NCBI GenBank assembly: GCA_958295495.1
Contig: OY282352.1
Coordinates: forward strand, 434,001 to 498,000
Reading direction: 5' to 3'
Length of the DNA stretch: 64,000 nucleotides
Origin: an uncultured Latescibacterota bacterium
Lineage (GTDB): Bacteria > Latescibacterota > UBA2968 > UBA8231
The position numbers were made by a program, and so were the translations under genes. The notes beneath the pieces are model-generated. The model was not told the origin of the DNA, ran no database searches, and worked only from the letters and a program-made list of their open reading frames with translations. Positions 54,501-61,658 of this stretch are shown in pieces (position 1 is the first letter of the stretch; every line of letters begins with the position of its first letter).

Positions 54501-56524
54501 TCCAACGCGCAGACATCATCGGCTGTGGGGTGGGCGAGCTAGAGGCCGCCAAGCTCCTCGCCCAAGTCGCAACCCTCTGCGGCCCGCCGGAAGCGCGCTG
54601 GCGGGAGGCGGCCCGCTGCATTCTGAGACCGGATCATCCCTTCGCCCTGCACCAGTTGTTCTATCGGAAAATCTACGGCAACGCAGGTGGCCCGGTGTTT
54701 TTTCCCGAGTCAGCAGACCTTGAGTACGCGCACCTAACGGCGCTGCGGCGCGAGCTTGGCCTGGATTCGCACGCCGCGCTTTTTGCGTGGTCGGTTGCAG
54801 AGCGGGAGGCGTTTTGGGAGCGGACGGTCGCTCGCCTCGGAATCCGCTTTTGCAAGCCATACACGCGGCTCCTCGATCTCTCCCAAGGCGTCGAAGCACC
54901 CAAGTGGTTTGTCGGGGCCGCGATGAATATCGCCGAGAGTTGCTTTCAGGCTCCGGCCGATCAGACGGCCATCGTCTTTCAGCGCGAAGGCGGCCGGCTC
55001 GAGCGGATGAGTTTTGGAGCCCTCGAAGCCCTGTGCGACCAGGTCGCCGGGGGGTTGTGCGCGTTGGGATTTGGTCCCGGCGACCGGATTGCCGTGGCCA
55101 TGCCGATGACGGCCGAGTCGGTGGCGATCTATCTGGGCATCATCAAGGCCGGTTGCGCGGTGGTGGCCATTGCCGACAGCTTTGCCGCCCCCCAGATCGC
55201 CGCTCGGCTGCGGATTGGGGAGGCCAAGGTCGTTTTTACGCAAGACGTGATTTTGCGCGGTGGGCGCGAGTTGCCGCTGTACCCGCGCTTGGTCTGTGCA
55301 GACGCCCCGTTGGCGATTGTGTTGTCGGGGTGTGCGGAGGGGTTGACGGAGGCGTTGCGCCCCGGGGATCTGCGCTGGGACGAATTCTTGCAAGCCGACG
55401 CTATGCCCATGGCCGTGGCCTGCGACCCCGACGAGACGACCAATGTCCTGTTCTCGTCGGGGACTACCGGCGACCCCAAGGCCCTGCCCTGGACCCATGT
55501 CAATCCGATCAAGTGCGGCGCAGACGCGCATTATCACCAAGACGTCCACCCGGGCGACGTGGTGGCTTGGCCGACCAATTTGGGCTGGATGATGGGGCCG
55601 TGGCTGATCTACGCCGCCTTTTTGAACCGAGCGACGATGGCGCTCTACTATGGTACGCCAACCGAGCGCGGCTTTGGGGAGTTTGTGCAGGCAGCCGGCA
55701 TTACCATGCTCGGCGTCATCCCGAGTATGGTGCGGACTTGGCGCAGCACCGGCTGCATGGAGGGAATCGACTTTTCGGCGATTCGAGCTTTTAGTGCCAC
55801 CGGGGAGTGCTCCAACGCCGAGGACATGCACTATCTGATGGCACTGGCGGGGTATCGGCCCATACTCGAATACTGCGGCGGCACCGAGCTGGCGGGCGGC
55901 TACTTGCTCAGTACGCTAGTTGAGCCGGTCGCACCCGCGACCTTTAATTCGGCGACGCTGGGGACGGACTTGGCGATTTTGGATGAGCACGGGCAGGAGT
56001 GCGCAAGCGGCGAGGTCTTCTTAGTGCCGCCCGCCATTGGGATGTCAACTCGGGTGCTCAACCGCGACCACCGCGCAGTGTACTACGCGGGTGTGCCCAA
56101 GCGGGGTGGGGTGCCACTGCGCCGCCACGGCGACCAAGTCGAGCGGCTGGCCCCGGGCATCTACCGGGTCCATGGCCGCGCCGACGACGCGATGAACCTA
56201 GGCGGAATTAAGGTCAGTTCAGCCGAGATTGAGCGAGTATTGAATGCGATGCCGGGCGTGGTCGAGACCGCTGCGATTGCAGTGCCGCCGCCGGGGGGCG
56301 GGCCGAGCCTGCTGGTGATCTTCGCGGTGCTGGAGGACGCAGATAATCCCCAGCAAGACGCGATGCAGCAAGCGATCCGCCGGGAACTCAATCCGCTCTT
56401 CAAAATTCACGAGGTGGTAGTGGTGGAATCGCTGCCGCGAACTGCGTCAAACAAGGTGATGCGGCGGGTCTTGCGGGAGCGCTATGGAAGAAAACCGCGC
56501 GAACATCAACGCACAGGCTCGTAG
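54497..56524 (+). CDS. AMP-dependent acyl-CoA synthetase
   Basis: A 675-residue adenylate-forming ligase activating a carboxylate to its CoA ester. The P-loop motif [16 protein letters not shown] is at about 317-332; further motifs are [25 protein letters not shown] and [20 protein letters not shown], ending with the Lys region [19 protein letters not shown]. The approx. 120-residue N-terminal extension resembles acetyl/propionyl-CoA synthetases. GTG 54497 overlaps the stop of the DUF255 gene (GTGA), so the three genes from ltaE onward may be one operon. Exact substrate unknown. Confidence 0.87.
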   Translation: MIQRADIIGCGVGELEAAKLLAQVATLCGPPEARWREAARCILRPDHPFALHQLFYRKIYGNAGGPVFFPESADLEYAHLTALRRELGLDSHAALFAWSVAEREAFWERTVARLGIRFCKPYTRLLDLSQGVEAPKWFVGAAMNIAESCFQAPADQTAIVFQREGGRLERMSFGALEALCDQVAGGLCALGFGPGDRIAVAMPMTAESVAIYLGIIKAGCAVVAIADSFAAPQIAARLRIGEAKVVFTQDVILRGGRELPLYPRLVCADAPLAIVLSGCAEGLTEALRPGDLRWDEFLQADAMPMAVACDPDETTNVLFSSGTTGDPKALPWTHVNPIKCGADAHYHQDVHPGDVVAWPTNLGWMMGPWLIYAAFLNRATMALYYGTPTERGFGEFVQAAGITMLGVIPSMVRTWRSTGCMEGIDFSAIRAFSATGECSNAEDMHYLMALAGYRPILEYCGGTELAGGYLLSTLVEPVAPATFNSATLGTDLAILDEHGQECASGEVFLVPPAIGMSTRVLNRDHRAVYYAGVPKRGGVPLRRHGDQVERLAPGIYRVHGRADDAMNLGGIKVSSAEIERVLNAMPGVVETAAIAVPPPGGGPSLLVIFAVLEDADNPQQDAMQQAIRRELNPLFKIHEVVVVESLPRTASNKVMRRVLRERYGRKPREHQRTGS

Positions 56525-56546
56525 AACTGAGCGAAAGGAGCATCCG

Positions 56547-57986
56547 ATGCGCTATGGTTATCTGTCTGCTTTGCTGCTGCTGCTGGCGATCTATCCGGCT
56601 GAAGCGGGCCGCTACGACGATCCGAGCTTTCTCACCAGCCACCTCGTCTCCGGTGGGGTGCCCAAAGACGGCATTCCGGCCCTAACCAATCCCACCTTCG
56701 TGGCACCGGACGAAGTTGGCTACCTAGCGGAAGACGACGTGGTCATGGGGATAGTCATCAACGGTCAACCGCGAGCGTACCCGCACAACATTGGCTGGTG
56801 GAACGAGATCATCAACGACCGCGTCGGCGATCAGTCGGTCGTAGTGTCCCTGTGCCCACTTACGGGCACCGGCCAAGTCTTCAACGCCACCGATGGCGAC
56901 GGCTCGCAAATCGAGCTGGGGGTCTCCGGTCTGCTGATCAACAGCAACTTGGTCATGTACGATCGGCGCGATGGCGAAACGCTCTACCCGCAGATGATTT
57001 ACACGGCCATTAACGGCACTCGGGCCGGCGACCGCCTAGCGCTGATGCCCGTGGTGGAGACGACTTGGGCCTTGTGGCAGCGGATGTACCCAAGCACCAC
57101 CGTGGTACAAGCCACCACGGGCTGGGAGCGTTATAACTCGCGACCAGCTTACAACGAACAGCAATACACCTTCTATCCTTACGGCGACTACCGCACCAGC
57201 AACGAGTATCTAATTTTTCTACCCACGACCAACGGCGGCGGCTTCGACCATCGCTTTGAGACCAAGGACCTCGTATTGGGGTTGTGCCGCGGCGACCAGA
57301 CCAAGGCGTACCCCTTCGCGCTGATGTCCGACGGGGCGGTGATCAACGATTTCGTCGGCGGCGATCCCGTAGTCGTCCTATTCGACGCGGCATCGCGTAC
57401 GGCCTTGGCCTATTTCAGCCAGCTCGACGACGCGCCGTTGAGCTTTTACGGGGTGGCGTCCGCGGGGCCGCTGCCGGTGGAGTTTATGGATGCGGAGACG
57501 GGTTCGCGCTGGAACATGCTCGGAGAAGCCATCGCCGGGCCGCTCGCCGGGCGGCGGTTGGCGCAAGTCCCGGCGTACAACGCCATGTGGTTTGCTTGGA
57601 CCGCCTACTGGCCCGATACGGAGGTCTGGCAGCCGGGGGAGGGCATCCTCAGCCCAGAGGACATCGAGCAAGTCACAGCGGTCGTCGAATCCTTTGACGC
57701 TGCGCCTACGGGCTTTGCCTTGCGGCAAAATTTTCCCAACCCGTTCAATGCTCAGACGCTGATCCAGTACGAGCTTCCAACGGCCGGGCCAGTGCGGCTC
57801 GGCGTGTTCAACGCGGCCGGGCAACGGGTGCGCTTGCTGGTAGAAGAGCACCAAGCGGCCGGGCTATACTTGCAGCCTTGGGACGGGCGCGACGACGCCG
57901 GGCAGCAGGTGGCCAGCGGCGCGTACCTATACCGGCTAGAAACACCGGGATTTGTCCAAGCGCGGGGCATGGCTTTGGTGCGCTGA
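56547..57986 (+). CDS. DUF3179 secreted protein with FlgD-like C-terminal tail
   Basis: A 479-residue exported protein, ATG 56547 behind AAAGGAG, with signal peptide YLSALLLLLAIYPAEAG. The DUF3179 domain covers about 20-385 (DDVVMGIVINGQPRAYPHNI; VVVSLCPLTGTGQVF). Its function is unknown; the conserved LCPLTG Cys suggests a metal or redox centre. Residues from about 400 form a FlgD-like Ig domain (FALRQNFPNPFNAQTLIQYE; WDGRDDAGQQVASGAYLYRL), a common C-terminal sorting/anchoring tail in FCB-type bacteria. The same tail closes both propeller proteins downstream. Confidence 0.88.
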   Translation: MRYGYLSALLLLLAIYPAEAGRYDDPSFLTSHLVSGGVPKDGIPALTNPTFVAPDEVGYLAEDDVVMGIVINGQPRAYPHNIGWWNEIINDRVGDQSVVVSLCPLTGTGQVFNATDGDGSQIELGVSGLLINSNLVMYDRRDGETLYPQMIYTAINGTRAGDRLALMPVVETTWALWQRMYPSTTVVQATTGWERYNSRPAYNEQQYTFYPYGDYRTSNEYLIFLPTTNGGGFDHRFETKDLVLGLCRGDQTKAYPFALMSDGAVINDFVGGDPVVVLFDAASRTALAYFSQLDDAPLSFYGVASAGPLPVEFMDAETGSRWNMLGEAIAGPLAGRRLAQVPAYNAMWFAWTAYWPDTEVWQPGEGILSPEDIEQVTAVVESFDAAPTGFALRQNFPNPFNAQTLIQYELPTAGPVRLGVFNAAGQRVRLLVEEHQAAGLYLQPWDGRDDAGQQVASGAYLYRLETPGFVQARGMALVR

Positions 57987-58029
57987 TTTTGGGGCCGCTT
58001 GCCAAGCCTTCTCCTTTTTTGTCTGGGGC

Positions 58030-58290
58030 TTGATCCGTGGGACGAAGTTGGCTTCGGCTCGGCGGGGTTTGGGACTCGGAGGGGTCATCAGTGCCCTCAC
58101 GGGACTCGCCATCCTCCTCGGGGCCAGAGGAGCCGAAGCCGCTTGCCCGACCTCTCGTGATTGCCGGTTCGACAACGATTGCTCGAGAGACACTCCGGCG
58201 ACACCGATCAAGTGCTGCACAACGGTGCGAAAGCCAGATGGGCGTGGTGGCTGCAAGGTCGATTACTCTTACTGCGTCTGCACCCTGTGA
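58030..58290 (+). CDS. Small secreted eight-cysteine protein, module copy 1
   Basis: About 86 residues. A long N-terminal signal (RRGLGLGGVISALTGLAILL then ARGAEAA) is followed by a 49-residue Cys-rich mature part beginning ACPTSRDC. Cysteines follow C-x5-C-x5-C-x10-CC-x11-C-x6-C-x-C and the chain ends CTL. Four disulfides are possible, reminiscent of WAP or knottin-type cores, but I know no bacterial family with this pattern. The start is uncertain: TTG 58030 is chosen by comparison with copy 2; the frame is open back to 57952. It is closely related to the gene at 61294 and precedes a propeller protein gene. Confidence 0.65.
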   Translation: MIRGTKLASARRGLGLGGVISALTGLAILLGARGAEAACPTSRDCRFDNDCSRDTPATPIKCCTTVRKPDGRGGCKVDYSYCVCTL

Positions 58291-58351
58291 GGCCCCTATC
58301 AGCTATTAAAAAATAGCTGTAGGACAGGACGGATTTACCGCTTCTCTGCGT

Positions 58352-58386
58352 CAGGGGCTCGGCGTGTACATAGTGCCGAGCCCCTG
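58352..58386 (+). promoter_or_regulatory. Intergenic hairpin before propeller gene 1
   Basis: A 12-bp stem: bases 58352-58363 (CAGGGGCTCGGC) pair with 58375-58386 across an 11-base loop. It ends 25 bases before the ATG of the propeller gene and is followed by TTTCTTGTAAAGGACATC, which contains the ribosome site. The second module has the same structure with compensatory base changes. It may attenuate or stabilise the transcript between the two genes; the short T-run makes it a poor terminator. Confidence 0.65.
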
Positions 58387-58410
58387 CCTTTCTTGTAAAG
58401 GACATCGGCC

Positions 58411-60558
58411 ATGTTACATCTCGTGTTTGTTCTAGGCCTTGCGCTATGGAGCCGTTCCGCCGAGGCGCTCATGTGGGATTTCGACGACGGGACGACGCAG
58501 GGATGGGCGGCCAAAGCATCGGGGGCAGCGGGTGGTTCGGCTGAGTTTAATCTGCTTCCAGGGCAGGTCGCAGACAGCGTGTGGACGATTGATATGTCGC
58601 CCTCGGTGGCCGGCAAGAAGTATCCCACGCCGAGTGTCGAATTGATTTCGCCTACTATAGGCTATGATTCAGGCCTGTTCGACCGGGTCCGGGTTCGGCT
58701 TCGCACCGTCCATCATCGTCCTACGGTTGGTTCCTTCTGGCTGGCTTGGACCAATGAGCACAACCGCACAGCTCCAGGCCGCGATCCAGCCGATCTGTTT
58801 AGCAACCGGTTTTCGCTGACCGGACAAGTCGGCTTCGTCTATACTACCCAATGGCAGGAAGTGGCGTTGACGCTGCCCGGATCGGACGGGGAGGTCGCAC
58901 CGGGTGACCGGGAGGTCTGGGAGGGGCTTTTACGGGATATTCGGCTGCATTTTAGCTTGGATTGGGGCGAGCGAGATGTGCCCCGGTCGGCGGCGGAGGT
59001 GGTCGGGTGGTTGGCGATCGACTGGATCGAGTTGACCGGCGTGGAAGAGCTGTTAGCAGGGGAATTAGCCCCGCCGTCGGTGGAGTATGTCCGCTTTGAG
59101 GGAGCCGGGCTTTTCGCCCCGCCGGTCTTCTCTCCGATTGCTCCAGGGTTAGGGGGCTTCTTCGTCTTAGGCGGGGAGAGGGCTGCCGGCTTGACGGACT
59201 TGGATGGGGACGGCGATCTCGACCTGTTCTCCACTTGGAGTGGTGTCCACCATGAATCAGCGAATCCTTTCGTAAACGGCTGGGTCATGGCCCTCAATGA
59301 CGGTAGGGGGGCCTTTGAAACGGTGCACACCGAGGAAGAGATCGGAGAGGGGATCCAGAATCTGCGCATCGGCGATTTGACCGGCGATGGCCAAGACGAG
59401 ATCGCGACATATAGAAAAGGTTGGGAAATAACGGTCTGGTCTATTGGGCCGGACCTCCAAGTGGAGGTCCTCACGCAGATAAATGATCGCTGGCTGGTGG
59501 ACATGGTGGATGGGGATGGCGACGGCACGGTCGAACTGTTTACAACAGACTTTATCAACCAACCGGTGGAGGAAAAAAGAGCGTTAGAGGTCTGGGAGGT
59601 CAAGCAGGGGGTGTGGACGGTCTCACAGGTGGCGGTCGCCGAAAACCATTGGCCCGCTCGGATGGGCGACTTTACCGGCGATGGGAAGTTGGACGTACTG
59701 TGGAACCCGAGAAACCAGGCGAGCAGATGGATGGTAGCGCACTTGGGCGACGAGCCGGAGGCGGGCGACGTGGTCTTTGAAGCCGAAGCCGATACGGCAG
59801 ATATTCTTTTTTATCTCTTACAAGTGGGCGATTTTGATGGCGATGGGCAGGTGGACCTGCTCACGCCGCTCGAACACAACCCTTGGGAACTGCTCAAGGG
59901 CCTGCTCTTATGGAGAGGCCAACCAGCGGGCGGTGTGGAGGAGACGGTGCTGTATGATGATCGGTTGTTTCTGCGTTCGCCGGTCGTGGTGCGCGACCTC
60001 AACGGGGACGGGGTGGACGATTGGACGTTTGTCGGCGGGGACCGTGCCTCGGGGATTGGGGTGTTTATCGAATGGGATGGGGGTGCGAATCCGGCTAAGG
60101 AGGTGGAGCGGCATCGGTTGGTCGGCGATGGGGTACAGGTGCTGCTAGGGGATGTCGATGGCGACGGAGACCTCGACTTGGTCGTGTTAAATCCCCTCTT
60201 GGGCGGGGTGCAGGTGTTGAAGAGTTCGGTGGGGGAGCAGATGACCGCCGTGTTGACGCCGGCGGCAGCGCGGCCGGCGCAACATCGGCTGGGCGACAGC
60301 TATCCCAATCCGTTCAATCCGGCGGTGGTGATTCCCCTTGAGTTGGCGACAGACGCGGCGGGGGTATCGTTGAGGGTATATGATGTGTTGGGTCGTCGGG
60401 TGCGACAGGTGTGGCAGGGGCCGTTGGGGGCGGGCAGCCATCGATTTGTATGGGATGGCCGCGACGCGGCGGGTAAGGGGGTGGCCGCTGGCGTGTATGT
60501 CTATCGGGTCGAGGTGGACGGGCGAGTGGAAGCGAAAAAGACGACCAAGCTGCCGTGA
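58411..60558 (+). CDS. Secreted FG-GAP propeller protein with FlgD-like tail, module copy 1
   Basis: A 715-residue exported protein. Signal peptide MLHLVFVLGLALWSRSAEA; residues 22-210 form a beta-sandwich, CBM-like domain (WDFDDGTTQGWAAKASG, WEGLLRDIRLHFSLDWG). Residues 240-620 hold about seven FG-GAP/calcium-loop repeats (DLDGDGDLDLF, DLTGDGQDEIATY, DGDGDGTVELF, DFTGDGKLDVLW, DFDGDGQVDLL, DLNGDGVDDW, DVDGDGDLDLVVL), the layout of a seven-bladed propeller. The tail (SYPNPFNPAVVIPLELA onward) is a FlgD-like sorting domain. Sequence suggests a surface or extracellular binding protein; no catalytic motif. The paralogue at 61659 is near-identical at both ends. Confidence 0.85.
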   Translation: MLHLVFVLGLALWSRSAEALMWDFDDGTTQGWAAKASGAAGGSAEFNLLPGQVADSVWTIDMSPSVAGKKYPTPSVELISPTIGYDSGLFDRVRVRLRTVHHRPTVGSFWLAWTNEHNRTAPGRDPADLFSNRFSLTGQVGFVYTTQWQEVALTLPGSDGEVAPGDREVWEGLLRDIRLHFSLDWGERDVPRSAAEVVGWLAIDWIELTGVEELLAGELAPPSVEYVRFEGAGLFAPPVFSPIAPGLGGFFVLGGERAAGLTDLDGDGDLDLFSTWSGVHHESANPFVNGWVMALNDGRGAFETVHTEEEIGEGIQNLRIGDLTGDGQDEIATYRKGWEITVWSIGPDLQVEVLTQINDRWLVDMVDGDGDGTVELFTTDFINQPVEEKRALEVWEVKQGVWTVSQVAVAENHWPARMGDFTGDGKLDVLWNPRNQASRWMVAHLGDEPEAGDVVFEAEADTADILFYLLQVGDFDGDGQVDLLTPLEHNPWELLKGLLLWRGQPAGGVEETVLYDDRLFLRSPVVVRDLNGDGVDDWTFVGGDRASGIGVFIEWDGGANPAKEVERHRLVGDGVQVLLGDVDGDGDLDLVVLNPLLGGVQVLKSSVGEQMTAVLTPAAARPAQHRLGDSYPNPFNPAVVIPLELATDAAGVSLRVYDVLGRRVRQVWQGPLGAGSHRFVWDGRDAAGKGVAAGVYVYRVEVDGRVEAKKTTKLP

Positions 60559-60580
60559 GGAGGGGTTGAAACGTGAGCCG

Positions 60581-60610
60581 ATGAGACGGCCATGGAAAGT
60601 CCCGCTTTGA
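60581..60610 (+). pseudogene. Possible stub of the module's third gene
   Basis: Shortly after propeller gene 1 an ATG opens a nine-codon reading, MRRPWKVPL, then a stop. At the equivalent place after propeller gene 2 an intact reading frame begins MRQPKHPLYW. The similarity is short but positional, so this may be the remains of a third gene of the module. Confidence 0.25.
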
Positions 60611-60950
60611 AAAAGTAGAACGCTGCAAAGTTGCTTGGCGTTATCGCGGGTCTTGCATCTGTGGGTGAGCTTCGGGATCACGCACCGCGAGCGAGTTACT
60701 CAATTTCCCGTCCTGTCGCCGAGCAGGGTGGAGTTTACCAAGCACCCGCCGCCGCCCCCCTCACCCGCCAGCGGCCCTTAGTGCGCCGGCCGGCTCTACG
60801 GCGCGCGGGGCGCGGCGCAGTTGACTTATTGGCATGAACCCGGAGCGGCTGCGTTCCCGCATGCGCGTGCATGGGTTGCAACGACCTAAGAAATCGTCTT
60901 AACGGGGCAAGAAAGCGCGGCCCACCGACGCCCGCGCCGTGGACGAAAAG

Positions 60951-61012
60951 TCGTATAAAATCGTATAAAATCGTATTTAATACGAAAAAAGTCGTATTTA
61001 ATATGAAAAAAC
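60951..61012. repeat. 10-bp-phased TCGTAT repeats, A/T-rich
   Basis: TCGTATAAAA occurs at 60951 and again at 60961, TCGTATTTAA at 60971 and TCGTATTTAA at 60992; CGTAT-TTA-ATACG (60972-60984) is a palindrome. The units repeat every 10 bases, with A-runs in phase with the helix, so the DNA is likely to be bent. In a GC-rich chromosome this block stands out. It lies about 125-190 bases upstream of a sigma-54 promoter, where enhancer sites are expected. Confidence 0.6.
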
Positions 61013-61089
61013 ATATTCCTCCACTGAACCCAGAGCGAATGCAAGGCCTATAAAAGAAAAATAACACTTTTATAACTTCTATATTTCTC

Positions 61090-61121
61090 AATCCTTTAGG
61101 GTAATCCTAAAGGATTTTTTT
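61090..61121 (+). terminator. Intrinsic terminator upstream of module copy 2
   Basis: AATCCTTTAGG (61090-61100) pairs perfectly with CCTAAAGGATT (61106-61116) over loop GTAAT, then a run of T. It would end transcripts coming from module copy 1, isolating copy 2, which has its own promoter just downstream. Confidence 0.9.
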
Positions 61122-61138
61122 GTGCGTGTCCTGCTTTT

Positions 61139-61154
61139 TGGCACGCAACTTGCA
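61139..61154 (+). promoter_or_regulatory. Sigma-54 (RpoN) promoter for module copy 2
   Basis: TGGCACGCAACTTGCA matches the sigma-54 consensus TGGCACG-N4-TTGCA in every fixed position, with GG and GC elements correctly spaced. Start of transcription is expected about 61165, giving a leader of about 130 bases before the eight-cysteine gene at 61294. A TATAAT-like stretch at 61159-61164 lies downstream but lacks a matching -35 box at 17 bp. Sigma-54 promoters need an activator ATPase bound upstream. Confidence 0.8.
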
Positions 61155-61293
61155 TATTATATAATCCGCAGAGCCGAGGCTGATGCGAAAGAGAGGAGGG
61201 GATACCAACTCGTCTCGGTCGTTTTTCAACGCTCACTTCCAAGCGCGTAGCGGCCGAGGCCGCGGACGTACTGGGCAACTAAGGAGACGAATT

Positions 61294-61566
61294 ATGGACA
61301 ATCTTCGGGAATTCTTCACGTCCTCCAGCGGCTTGGCTCCGGTCCGTCGGGGTTTGGGGCTGGGGTGGGTCATCAGTGCCCTCACGGGACTCGCTATCCT
61401 CCTCGGGGCCAGAGGAGCCGAGGCTGCTTGCCCGACCTCTCGTGATTGCAGTTTCAACAACGATTGCTCGATAAAGGACCCGAAAAATCTGATCAAGTGC
61501 TGCATAACGAGACGATCGGGTGAAAACTGCGCACCTTCTCCTCCAGATTGTTTCTGTACCCTCTGA
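61294..61566 (+). CDS. Small secreted eight-cysteine protein, module copy 2
   Basis: A 90-residue protein, start ATG 61294 with AAGGAGACG upstream. Signal region (RRGLGLGWVISALTGLAILL) is nearly identical to copy 1, and the mature part, from ACPTSRDC, keeps all eight cysteines: C-x5-C-x5-C-x10-CC-x8-C-x6-C-x-C and the same CTL end. Residues between the cysteines differ much more than the signal region. It follows a sigma-54 promoter and precedes propeller gene 2; the intergenic hairpin is conserved. Function unknown; a disulfide-rich secreted peptide delivered or bound by the propeller partner is one idea. Confidence 0.75.
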   Translation: MDNLREFFTSSSGLAPVRRGLGLGWVISALTGLAILLGARGAEAACPTSRDCSFNNDCSIKDPKNLIKCCITRRSGENCAPSPPDCFCTL

Positions 61567-61592
61567 GCCAAGGTACCGATTGAAAACCGCTA

Positions 61593-61631
61593 GGCAGGGT
61601 CTCGGCGTATGTAGAGTGCCGAGACCTTGCC
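61593..61631 (+). promoter_or_regulatory. Intergenic hairpin before propeller gene 2
   Basis: A 14-bp stem with one G-U pair: 61593-61606 (GGCAGGGTCTCGGC) with 61618-61631, loop of 11 bases as in copy 1. Compared with copy 1, one C-G pair has become T-A, both sides changed, which argues for selection on the pairing. Bases from the end of the stem to the ATG, TTTCTTGTAAAGGACATC, are the same in both copies. Confidence 0.65.
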
Positions 61632-61658
61632 TTGCCTTTCTTGTAAAGGACATCGGCC

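Noticed and set aside
60951..61012. CRISPR array or replication-origin iterons
   Set aside because: Units are only 10 bases long with no spacers of constant size, and no cas, dnaA or repA gene is near; phased regulatory repeats fit better.
61159..61164. A sigma-70 promoter at TATAAT before module copy 2
   Set aside because: No acceptable -35 box at 16-18 bp; the overlapping sigma-54 match is complete.
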